Source: Streptomyces luteolifulvus
GTDB taxonomy: Bacteria; Actinomycetota; Actinomycetes; Streptomycetales; Streptomycetaceae
Direction: 5' to 3'
DNA length: 64,000 bases
Assembly: GCF_008806595.1 (NCBI RefSeq)
Contig: NZ_VZRB01000001.1
Location: 186,001-250,000 of the forward strand
The translations under genes and the position numbers were made by a program. Shown here one piece after another: positions 55,883-64,000 of the stretch (the stretch's first letter is position 1; each line of letters begins with the position of its first letter). A model generated the notes under the pieces. That model saw nothing but the letters and a program-made list of their open reading frames with translations. It was not told where the DNA came from and ran no database searches.

Positions 55883-56569
55883 TCAGGGCGCCGCCGCGGC
55901 CCGCACCAGCGCCCGCATCACCCGCAGGTCCTCGCCCATCTCCGGATGCCACTGCACGCCCAGCACCCAGGCGGCGGACGGGAGTTCCAGCGCCTCCACC
56001 GTCCCGTCGGCCGCGTACGCCGACGCGACCAGTCCCTCACCCAGGCGGTCCACGGCCTGGTGGTGATACGTCGGCACGGACGTCTCCTCCGGCGCGGCCG
56101 CGGCGTACAGACTCCCCGGCACCGGCTTGACGGTGTGGTCGCCGAAGACGCCCACGACCTCCGCGTGCCCCTCGATGTGCTGCACGAGCGTCCCGCCGAG
56201 GGCGACGTTCAGCAGTTGCATGCCCCGGCAGATGCCGAGCAGCGGAACTCCCGCCGCCAGCCCCGCGTCGATCAGGGCCAGCTCCCAGGCGTCCCGCTCC
56301 CGCGCCGGCGGCCCGGTGCGCGGCTCGCGCTCCGCGCCGTAGCGGACCGGCTCGACATCCGGTCCGCCCGCGATGACCAGCCCGTCCAGCCGGGCCACGG
56401 CCGCCGTCGCGTGCTCCGGGTCGTCCGGCGGGAGCATCGCGGCCAGGCCGCCCGCCCGCTGCACCAGCCGCGGATAGCCGACGGGCAGCAGTGCCGCCTC
56501 CAGCTCCCACACGCCCCAGCGCGCACCGCACTCCAGATAGGTGCTGACACCGATCAACGGCCTGGCCAC
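55883..56569 (-). CDS. Gamma-glutamyl-gamma-aminobutyrate hydrolase-type class-I amidotransferase (C26)
   Basis: A 228-residue enzyme from GTG 56569 with GGGAG five bases upstream. The Cys-His-Glu triad is visible as GICRGMQ (Cys114) and GVQWHPE (His208, Glu210). RPLIGVSTYLE and the GGPDVEPVRYG loop match PuuD-type hydrolases. It would release glutamate from gamma-glutamylated amines or acids, the last step of a gamma-glutamylation pathway whose first step is the GlnA4-like ligase at 59.1 kb. It lies 24 bases after the permease and is probably cotranscribed. Confidence 0.9.
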   Translation of the reverse strand: MARPLIGVSTYLECGARWGVWELEAALLPVGYPRLVQRAGGLAAMLPPDDPEHATAAVARLDGLVIAGGPDVEPVRYGAEREPRTGPPARERDAWELALIDAGLAAGVPLLGICRGMQLLNVALGGTLVQHIEGHAEVVGVFGDHTVKPVPGSLYAAAAPEETSVPTYHHQAVDRLGEGLVASAYAADGTVEALELPSAAWVLGVQWHPEMGEDLRVMRALVRAAAAP

Positions 56570-56593
56570 AGAAACTCCCTCCGAGTCGAGAAC

Positions 56594-58039
<1,446 letters not shown>

Positions 58040-58217
58040 GGGCCAACTCCCCACATGCGGCGGACACCGGGCATCTCCGGGCACGATGGGGTCGACCGGA
58101 CTCCGGTTCAATGGAATGGATCCATACCTTTGCGGTGTCGGCCACCCGATGGCAATACCCTTGCGTCAATCGCCGGTAAATCCACCGTCGCCGCGGACAC
58201 CGCGGACGGGGCGCCGC

Positions 58218-58964
58218 TCAGCCGAGGAAGCCCCGCAGCAGCGCCGCCGTGCCCCCGCAGTGCTCGCGCATGATGTCCCGCGCCGCCTCTGCGTCGCCCT
58301 CGATCACGGCCTCCACGAGCGCGGTGTGCTGCCGCTGGGAGTGCTCCAGATTGCGCACGAGCAGCGGGATGCAGTCGAGCAGATCGTTGACGGTGGCGCG
58401 TACGGCCGCGTACTGGGCGGTGAGCGTGGGGGAGCCCGACAGCTCGGCGAGCGTCAGATGCAGCAGCGTGTCCAGGCGGCGGTACTCGGCCAGCGGGGCG
58501 TCGTGCGTGCGCGCCAGCGCCTCGCGCAGCCGCTCCGCCTGCTCCTCGTCCAGCCCGTGCGCCGCGCACAGCCCGGCCGCCCCCACCTCCAGCACCTCGC
58601 GGAAGCGCAGCGTGTCCTCGACGTCGACGTCCGACAGGCGGCGGCGCAGCTCCTCCTCGCCGGGGGTCTCGGTGCGCGGCCGCACGAACGTGCCGCCGTA
58701 GCGCCCGCGCCGCGACTCGACCAGGCCCTGGTCCTGGAGCACCTTCAGCACCTCGCGCAGCGTCACCCGGCTGATCCCCAGCCGGTCGGCCAGCTCGCGC
58801 TCCGCGGGCAGCCGTTCGCCGCCCGGCACCAGGCCGAGCCGGACGACCTGGAGGATCTGCTCCAGGGCCTCCTCGAAACCGTTGCCGGCCCGCACCGGGC
58901 GCAGGACCGACGTCAGCCGGTCGTCGGCCCCGGGCGCCCCGTGCTCCGTGCCCGCCTGCGACAT
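58218..58964 (-). CDS. FadR-type GntR regulator of the amine cluster
   Basis: ATG 58964 (MSQAGTEHG) has a run of five G ten bases upstream; the frame opens seven codons earlier. The 248-residue protein has a winged helix (about 30-95; GLVPGGERLPAERELADRLGISRVTLREVLKVLQDQGLVES in part) and an FCD effector domain (FREVLEVGAAGLCAAHGL, EYRRLDTLLHLTLAELSGSP, HTALVEAVIEGDAEAARDIMREHCGG). It lies between the permease and glnA4-like genes, divergent from the latter, and is the likely local regulator. A partial FadR-like site (TGGTCCTAC) is in the glnA4 promoter. Confidence 0.9.
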   Translation of the reverse strand: MSQAGTEHGAPGADDRLTSVLRPVRAGNGFEEALEQILQVVRLGLVPGGERLPAERELADRLGISRVTLREVLKVLQDQGLVESRRGRYGGTFVRPRTETPGEEELRRRLSDVDVEDTLRFREVLEVGAAGLCAAHGLDEEQAERLREALARTHDAPLAEYRRLDTLLHLTLAELSGSPTLTAQYAAVRATVNDLLDCIPLLVRNLEHSQRQHTALVEAVIEGDAEAARDIMREHCGGTAALLRGFLG

Positions 58965-59051
58965 CTGGTCGGACCCCCTTCCCAATCAATGGTCCTACGC
59001 AATACCTTATGGGCTCCCGGCTGACCGAAGTAGCCGAATGGAGGCTCTCCC

Positions 59052-60416
59052 GTGGCAGACCGCACACCCCCGCTGAGCGTCGAGGAGCTGCATGCCCTCG
59101 TCGCGAGCGGTGAGATCGACACTGTCGTCCTGGCCTTCCCCGATATGCAAGGGCGGCTTCAGGGCAAGCGGTTCGCCGCCCGTTTCTTCCTCGACGAGGT
59201 CCTCCACCACGGCACCGAGGGCTGCAACTACCTGCTGGCCGTCGACGCCGACATGAACACCGTCGACGGCTATGCGATGTCCTCCTGGGAGCGCGGATAC
59301 GGCGACTTCGCCATGCACCCGGACCTGTCCACGCTCCGCCGCGTCCCCTGGAACGCGGGCACGGCGATGCTCGTCGCCGACCTCGCCTGGGACGACGGCT
59401 CCCCGGTCGTCGCCGCACCCCGGCAGATCCTGCGCCGCCAGCTGGACCGGCTCGCCGAGCACGGCTTCACCGCCCAGGTCGGCACGGAGCTGGAGTTCAT
59501 CGTCTTCAAGGACACCTACGAACAGGCCTGGGACGCGGGCTACCGGGGGCTGACCCCGGCCAACCAGTACAACATCGACTACTCGGTGCTCGGTACCGGC
59601 CGCATCGAGCCCCTGCTGCGCCGCATCCGCAACGAGATGGCGGGCGCCGGCCTCACCGTCGAGTCCGCCAAGGGCGAGTGCAACCCCGGCCAGCACGAGA
59701 TCGCCTTCCGCTACGAGGAGGCCCTGGTCACCTGCGACCAGCACGCGATCTACAAGACCGGCGCCAAGGAGATCGCCGCCCAGGAGGGCGTCTCGCTCAC
59801 CTTCATGGCCAAGTACAACGAGCGCGAGGGCAACTCCTGCCACATCCACCTCTCCCTCGCGGACGCCGCCGGCAACAACGCCATGGCGGGCGACGGCGAG
59901 GGCGGCATGTCGGAGGTCATGCGCCACTTCCTCGCCGGACAGCTCGCCGCGCTGCGGGACTTCTCGCTGCTCTACGCCCCCAACATCAACTCCTACAAGC
60001 GGTTCCAGCCGGGCTCGTTCGCCCCGACCGCGGTCGCCTGGGGTCACGACAACCGCACCTGTGCGCTCCGCGTGGTCGGCCACGGCCGCTCGCTGCGCTT
60101 CGAGAACCGGCTGCCCGGCGGTGATGTCAACCCGCACCTCGCGGTGGCGGGGCTGGTGGCGGCCGGCCTGTACGGCATCGAGCAGAAGCTGGAGCTGCCC
60201 GATGCCTGTGCCGGCAACGCCTACACCTCCGAGTACGAGCACGTCCCGACCACGCTGCGCGAGGCCGCCGAACTCTGGGAGAACAGCCCGCTCGCCAAGG
60301 CCGCCTTCGGCGATGAGGTCGTCGCGCACTACCGCAACATGGCGCGCGTCGAACTGGACGCCTTCGACGCCGCGGTCACCGACTGGGAGCTGCGCCGCTC
60401 CTTCGAACGCATGTGA
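59052..60416 (+). CDS. glnA4: GlnA4-like gamma-glutamylamine (gamma-glutamylethanolamide) synthetase
   Basis: GTG 59052 has GGAGG seven bases upstream; 454 residues. The glutamine-synthetase fold is complete: VVLAFPDMQGRLQGKRFAARFF (beta-grasp), GTELEFIVF (metal site), AKGECNPGQHEIAFRYEEAL, FMAKYNEREGNSCHIHLSL, NINSYKRFQPGSFAPTAVAWGHDNRTCALRVVGHG and RFENRLPGGDVNPHLAVAG. The C-terminal adenylylation Tyr of GlnA is absent, and the ammonium-pocket residues are changed as in PuuA/GlnA4 enzymes. From memory S. coelicolor GlnA4 (SCO1613) ligates glutamate to ethanolamine. It starts a three-gene operon with overlapping stops and starts. Other amines (polyamines) are possible. Confidence 0.88.
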   Translation: MADRTPPLSVEELHALVASGEIDTVVLAFPDMQGRLQGKRFAARFFLDEVLHHGTEGCNYLLAVDADMNTVDGYAMSSWERGYGDFAMHPDLSTLRRVPWNAGTAMLVADLAWDDGSPVVAAPRQILRRQLDRLAEHGFTAQVGTELEFIVFKDTYEQAWDAGYRGLTPANQYNIDYSVLGTGRIEPLLRRIRNEMAGAGLTVESAKGECNPGQHEIAFRYEEALVTCDQHAIYKTGAKEIAAQEGVSLTFMAKYNEREGNSCHIHLSLADAAGNNAMAGDGEGGMSEVMRHFLAGQLAALRDFSLLYAPNINSYKRFQPGSFAPTAVAWGHDNRTCALRVVGHGRSLRFENRLPGGDVNPHLAVAGLVAAGLYGIEQKLELPDACAGNAYTSEYEHVPTTLREAAELWENSPLAKAAFGDEVVAHYRNMARVELDAFDAAVTDWELRRSFERM

Positions 60417-61804
60417 GGCCCCTGTTGTCTTCCGAGTACGCGCTGGAAGTACGGAACCCCGCCACCGAGGAGGTCGTCGCGACCGTTCCCGGTGCCACCG
60501 CCGCCGACGTGGACGCGGCGGTCGTACGCGCCACGAAGGCGCAGTCCGCCTGGGCCGCCCTCGCGCCCGGCGACCGCGCCCGGCTGCTGCGCCGGTTCGC
60601 GGCCACCGTCGATCAGCACCTCGAGGAACTCGCTCAGCTGGAGGTCCGCGAGGCCGGACACACCATCGGCAACGCCCGTTGGGAGGCGGGCAATGTGCGC
60701 GATCTGCTCGACTACGCGGCCGGCGGTGTGGAACGGCTGACGGGACGCCAGATCCCCGTCCCCGGCGGCCTCGACGTCACCATCCTCGAACCGCTCGGTG
60801 TCGTCGGCGTCATCGCGCCCTGGAACTTCCCCATGCCGATCGCCGCCTGGGGCACGGCCCCGGCGCTGGCGGCGGGCAATGCCGTCCTCCTCAAGCCCGC
60901 CGAGACGACCCCGCTGACCGCCCTGCGGCTGGCCGAACTCGCCCTCGCGGCGGGGCTGCCGGAAGGGCTGTTCCAGGTGCTGCCCGGCCACGGCCCGGTC
61001 GCGGGCAACGCGCTCGTCGAACACCCCGGCGTCGCGAAGATCGTCTTCACCGGGTCGACGGCCGTCGGCAAGCAGGTGCTGGCGAAGGGCTCGGCGCTCC
61101 TGAAGCGCGTCACCCTCGAACTCGGCGGCAAGAGCCCCAATATCGTCTTCGCCGACGCGGACCTCGAGGCCGCCGCCGCTGCGGCTCCCATGGCCTTCCT
61201 CGACAATTGCGGCCAGGACTGCTGCGCCCGCACCCGCATCCTCGTCCAGCGCAGCGCCTACGACCGCTTCCTCGGCCTTCTCGCCCCCGCGATCGAGTCC
61301 GTCCTCGTCGGCGACCCGGCCGACGAGAACACCCAGATGGGCCCGCTCATCTCCAAGGTCCAGCTGGAGCGCGTCCGTTCGTACGTCGACCCCGCCGCGC
61401 CCGGCATCCGCGGCAAGGCACCCGAGGGACGCGGCTACTGGTTCCCGCCCACCGTCCTCACCGACGTCGACCCGCACGCGCGCGTGGCGGTCGAGGAGGT
61501 CTTCGGCCCCGTCGCCGTCGTCCTGCCCTTCGAGGACGAGGCGGACGCGATCCGGCTCGCCAACGCCACCGACTACGGCCTCTCCGGCTCCATCTGGACC
61601 CGCGACGTCGGCCGCGCCCTGCGCGTCTCGGGGGCCGTCCGCGCCGGCAATCTGTCCGTCAACTCCCACTCCAGCGTCCGCTACTGGACGCCCTTCGGCG
61701 GCTTCAAGCAGTCCGGCATCGGCCGGGAGCTCGGCCCCGACGCCCTGGCCGCCTTCACCGAAACCAAGAACGTCTTCATCAGCACGGAGGGCCCCGCACA
61801 GTGA
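60413..61804 (+). CDS. Aldehyde dehydrogenase (NAD-type)
   Basis: GTG 60413 overlaps the glnA4 stop; TTG 60425 is an alternative. 463 residues. The catalytic Cys270 is in NCGQDCCARTR and the general base Glu236 in TLELGGKSPNIVF. VVGVIAPWNFPMPIAAWGTAPALAAGN and IVFTGSTAVGKQV are the cofactor-binding blocks. After oxidation of the gamma-glutamylated alcohol or amine to an aldehyde, this enzyme would make the acid, later split by the C26 hydrolase. The sequence alone does not show the substrate. Confidence 0.92.
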   Translation: MRPLLSSEYALEVRNPATEEVVATVPGATAADVDAAVVRATKAQSAWAALAPGDRARLLRRFAATVDQHLEELAQLEVREAGHTIGNARWEAGNVRDLLDYAAGGVERLTGRQIPVPGGLDVTILEPLGVVGVIAPWNFPMPIAAWGTAPALAAGNAVLLKPAETTPLTALRLAELALAAGLPEGLFQVLPGHGPVAGNALVEHPGVAKIVFTGSTAVGKQVLAKGSALLKRVTLELGGKSPNIVFADADLEAAAAAAPMAFLDNCGQDCCARTRILVQRSAYDRFLGLLAPAIESVLVGDPADENTQMGPLISKVQLERVRSYVDPAAPGIRGKAPEGRGYWFPPTVLTDVDPHARVAVEEVFGPVAVVLPFEDEADAIRLANATDYGLSGSIWTRDVGRALRVSGAVRAGNLSVNSHSSVRYWTPFGGFKQSGIGRELGPDALAAFTETKNVFISTEGPAQ

Positions 61805-62592
61805 CCGCATCCACTGACGACATCATCTGCCGCCGCCTCGTCGGCCGCACCGCCGTCATCACCGGAGCCGGCAGCGGCATCGGCCTCGCCACCGCGCGCC
61901 GACTCGCCTCCGAGGGGGCGCACGTGGTGTGCGGCGACCTGGACGAGCAGCGCGGCAAGGCGGCCGCCGACGAGGTCGGCGGGATCTTCGTGAAGGTCGA
62001 CGTCACCGACCCCGAGCAGGTCGAGGCCCTGTTCAAGGCGGCGTACGACACCTACGGCAGCGTCGACATCGCGTTCAACAACGCCGGTATCTCCCCGCCC
62101 GACGACGACTCCATCCTGGAGACCGGCCTGGAGGCCTGGAAGCGCGTCCAGGAGGTCAACCTCACCTCCGTCTACCTGTGCTGCAAGGCCGCCATCCCTT
62201 ACATGCAGCGCCAGGGCAAGGGCTCCATCATCAACACGGCGTCGTTCGTGGCCCGGATGGGCGCGGCGACCTCGCAGATCTCGTACACGGCCTCCAAGGG
62301 CGGCGTGCTCGCCATGTCCCGCGAACTGGGCGTGCAGTTCGCCCGCGAGGGCATCCGCGTCAACGCCCTGTGCCCGGGCCCGGTCAACACCCCCTTGCTC
62401 CAGGAGCTGTTCGCCAAGGACCCGGAGCGGGCCGCCCGCCGGCTCGTGCACATCCCGCTCGGCCGTTTCGCCGAGGCCGAGGAGATCGCCGCCGCCGTCG
62501 CCTTCCTGGCCAGCGACGACTCCTCCTTCGTGAACGCGAGCGACTTCCTGGTGGACGGCGGGATCGCGGGCGCGTACGTCACGCCCCTGTAG
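61801..62592 (+). CDS. Short-chain dehydrogenase/reductase
   Basis: GTG 61801 overlaps the stop of the aldehyde dehydrogenase gene (GTGA). The 263-residue protein has TGAGSGIG (21-28), NNAG (93-96), catalytic Ser148, Tyr162 and Lys166 (SYTASKGG), and the C-terminal FLVDGGIAGAY. Asp46 after the second strand (CGDLDEQ) points to NAD. In a gamma-glutamylethanolamide pathway the alcohol must be oxidised to an aldehyde before the aldehyde dehydrogenase acts, and this enzyme fits that step. Confidence 0.92.
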   Translation: MTASTDDIICRRLVGRTAVITGAGSGIGLATARRLASEGAHVVCGDLDEQRGKAAADEVGGIFVKVDVTDPEQVEALFKAAYDTYGSVDIAFNNAGISPPDDDSILETGLEAWKRVQEVNLTSVYLCCKAAIPYMQRQGKGSIINTASFVARMGAATSQISYTASKGGVLAMSRELGVQFAREGIRVNALCPGPVNTPLLQELFAKDPERAARRLVHIPLGRFAEAEEIAAAVAFLASDDSSFVNASDFLVDGGIAGAYVTPL

Positions 62593-62671
62593 CGGTCGCC
62601 GAGACGCGGGCACCCGCCCTCGCGGTCCGTCCTGGGCCCTGTCGTCAAATGCCCGCCTGCCTGGCGGGGCC

Positions 62672-62677
62672 TAGAGT
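62672..62677 (+). promoter_or_regulatory. Candidate -10 box for leaderless DUF2510 gene
   Basis: TAGAGT ends six bases before ATG 62684. The intervening TGCCGGG is too short for a standard ribosome site. Confidence 0.45.
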
Positions 62678-62683
62678 GCCGGG

Positions 62684-63601
62684 ATGAGCATGACGACCCC
62701 GCCCGGCTGGTACCGCGATCCCTCGGCCCCTCACATGGAGCGCTGGTGGGACGGCACGGCCTGGACGGAGCACCGGCGCGCACCCGCGGCCGCTCCCGGA
62801 CAGCCGGTGCCGCAGCCTCCGTCGGCAAGCGGCGGCACCGGCCGGGCGAGGGTCGTCGCCCTCACGACCGCGGGCGCCGTCCTCGCCGCGGCGGTCGTCA
62901 CGGGCGCGGTCGTGCTCGGCCAGGGCGACGACGACGGCGGCGGCGCGGAGGCGGAGACCGTGCCGACCCGGGTGACCTCGGCTGCCGCCCCGACGAGCGC
63001 CACCCCGTCCCCCTCGCTCTCCGCCGACGATCCGTTGGTCGTCGTCGACGAACTCAACGGCATCACCCTGCCGCTGCCCGACGGCTGGGTCAGGCCGAAG
63101 AACATCGCCGTGGAGGACGTCGTCATGACCACGGACGGTACGTACGACTGCCCGGCCGGCGTGGGCCTGTGCCGGCACGGGCTCGTCATCTCGCGCACCG
63201 GGACCTCGACCGACGAGACCTCACCCCGGGCCCTCGCCCAGCAGGACATCCCCGACGCGGCCGACGCCGCCTACGACCGCGACCTGACCGGCCGACGCCC
63301 CTTCGGCGGCATCGAGTCCCACCAGGTCGTCGGATCCGGACAGGTCGCGGTGGCGGGACGCGCGGGCTGGTACGTGCGCTGGCGGGTGCGCACCGCCGAG
63401 GGCCCCGGCGGCTATGTGCAGTCGCTGGCCTTCCCGTCCAGCGTCGGCACCCAAGCGCCGGTCGTCGTGCGCTTCGTCTTCGACGCCGGCAAGGACGGGC
63501 CGCCGCTCGCCGACATGGACAAGATCACCAAGGGGATCCGGGTGCTCGGCGACGCGGATGCAGGCGGCGGAGTGGGCAGCAGCATCGGCCCGACCGGCTG
63601 A
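62684..63601 (+). CDS. DUF2510 membrane-anchored protein
   Basis: A 305-residue protein. The N-terminal PPGWYRDPSAPHMERWWDGTAWTEHRR is a DUF2510 module (a small WW-like fold). A single membrane helix (about 55-78; VVALTTAGAVLAAAVVTGAVVLG) leads to a Thr/Ser/Pro/Ala linker and an outside domain (about 118-290) with the pair CPAGVGLCRHG and beta-rich segments. The outside domain resembles nothing I can name with certainty. It is convergent, eight bases apart, with the next gene. Confidence 0.8.
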   Translation: MSMTTPPGWYRDPSAPHMERWWDGTAWTEHRRAPAAAPGQPVPQPPSASGGTGRARVVALTTAGAVLAAAVVTGAVVLGQGDDDGGGAEAETVPTRVTSAAAPTSATPSPSLSADDPLVVVDELNGITLPLPDGWVRPKNIAVEDVVMTTDGTYDCPAGVGLCRHGLVISRTGTSTDETSPRALAQQDIPDAADAAYDRDLTGRRPFGGIESHQVVGSGQVAVAGRAGWYVRWRVRTAEGPGGYVQSLAFPSSVGTQAPVVVRFVFDAGKDGPPLADMDKITKGIRVLGDADAGGGVGSSIGPTG

Positions 63602-63609
63602 CCGGGCGG

Positions 63610-64000
63610 TCACAGGAAAGTCCGGCCTTCTCCGCGGTACGTCGGGACGGTCGCCGTCACCGCGTCCCCCGCGACCAGGTGCAGCGTGTCGAACCGCTCG
63701 CACAGCTCGCCCGCCTTCGCGTGCCGGAACCACACCTTGTCGCCGAGAAGGAGGTCGTCGGCGGGGGAGCCGAGCAGGGGCGTCTGCACCTCGCCGGGGC
63801 CCTCCTGAGGGTCGTACCGCAGGCCCTGCGGCAGATACGGCACCGGCAGCCGGTCGGCACCGGCCGCGCCGGAGGCCGGATAGCCACCGCCGAGGACCGT
63901 CACGACCCCCACCCCCGGCCGCCGTACGACGGGCAGGGCGAACAGGGCCGCCGGACGACCGCTGAACGACGTGTAGTTGTCGAACAGCCGCGGCACGTAC
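63610..64000 (-). CDS. Amino acid deaminase/D-threonine-aldolase-like enzyme, C-terminal part; runs off the right edge
   Basis: The minus-strand frame is open from the window edge to the stop at 63610 (130 codons). The visible part ends with the DSD1-type C-terminal domain: RPGVGVVTVLGGGYPASG, LLLGDKVWFRHAKAGELCERFDTLHLV and VPTYRGEGRTFL. The HAKAGELC block supplies the His and Cys zinc ligands of D-serine dehydratase-like PLP enzymes; the PLP lysine would be in the missing N-terminal barrel. The family acts on D-amino acids or hydroxy amino acids; the substrate is unknown. Confidence 0.85.
   Translation of the reverse strand, partial: YVPRLFDNYTSFSGRPAALFALPVVRRPGVGVVTVLGGGYPASGAAGADRLPVPYLPQGLRYDPQEGPGEVQTPLLGSPADDLLLGDKVWFRHAKAGELCERFDTLHLVAGDAVTATVPTYRGEGRTFL

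Overview
The window is a piece of a Streptomyces chromosome, or that of a very close relative. G+C is roughly 70-73%, third codon positions are almost all G or C, GTG and TTG starts are common, and the gene set is typical Streptomyces: a Pup-proteasome locus, a gylR-glpFKD glycerol operon, a conservon (cvnA-E), tatA/tatC, pafBC and helY. From memory, gene order matches the S. coelicolor segment around SCO1610-SCO1662. The metH, RecB-like, trmI, mpa/arc, dop, pup, prcBA and pafA, pafBC, tatAC, helY order also resembles Mycobacterium tuberculosis Rv2125-Rv2092c. Most of the window is therefore conserved core. The accessory or damaged parts are around 28.4-29.0 kb, 49.1 kb, 51.2-52.0 kb and 53.3-54.9 kb.

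Layout. 1-4.2 kb: cut subtilase, Tat-exported beta-propeller protein, PAC2-family protein and a GntR regulator with its own palindrome. 4.3-9.6 kb: glycerol operon glpF-glpK-glpD on the minus strand behind the IclR regulator gylR, with two matching candidate GylR operators. 9.9-18 kb: metH, a HAD phosphatase and two paralogous peptide-type solute-binding lipoproteins without permeases. 18-24 kb: orphan NarL-type response regulator, RecB-like nuclease, site-2 protease with a long repetitive N-terminus, trmI, a secreted protein and a 3Fe-4S ferredoxin. 24.5-30.6 kb: arc, dop, pup, an endonuclease-VII-like gene, prcB, prcA. 30.7-43.3 kb: LacI regulator and MFS transporter, then pafA, two FKBPs, pafB, pafC, two tiny genes, tatA, tatC and helY. 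43.5-48.1 kb: conservon cvnA-E. 48-55.9 kb: pseudouridine synthase, siderophore-interacting reductase with an iron box, 5'-3' exonuclease, XRE-cupin regulator with a cytosolic metal-receptor-like protein, and a TDT-family exporter split by a truncated IS110 element beside its LysR regulator. 55.9-62.6 kb: a gamma-glutamyl-amine catabolic cluster (C26 hydrolase, ethanolamine-type permease, FadR-type regulator, GlnA4-like ligase, aldehyde dehydrogenase, SDR). 62.7-64 kb: DUF2510 protein and the end of an amino acid deaminase.

How the genes work together. ARC, Pup, Dop, PafA and PrcBA form the complete pupylation-degradation system. This Pup already ends in Glu, so Dop is needed mainly for depupylation. 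PafBC is the DNA-damage transcriptional activator coded beside PafA. GylR senses glycerol status and controls uptake (GlpF), phosphorylation (GlpK) and oxidation (GlpD). The 56-62.6 kb cluster can import an amine such as ethanolamine, cap it with glutamate, oxidise the aldehyde and release glutamate.

I found no tRNA, rRNA, CRISPR array, prophage or biosynthetic gene cluster. The best candidates for a second look are the low-GC nuclease gene inside the proteasome operon, the TDT gene split by a half IS110 element, the -10 core shared by arc and pup, and several promoters that imply leaderless mRNAs, including one for pafA lying on the stop codon of the upstream gene.
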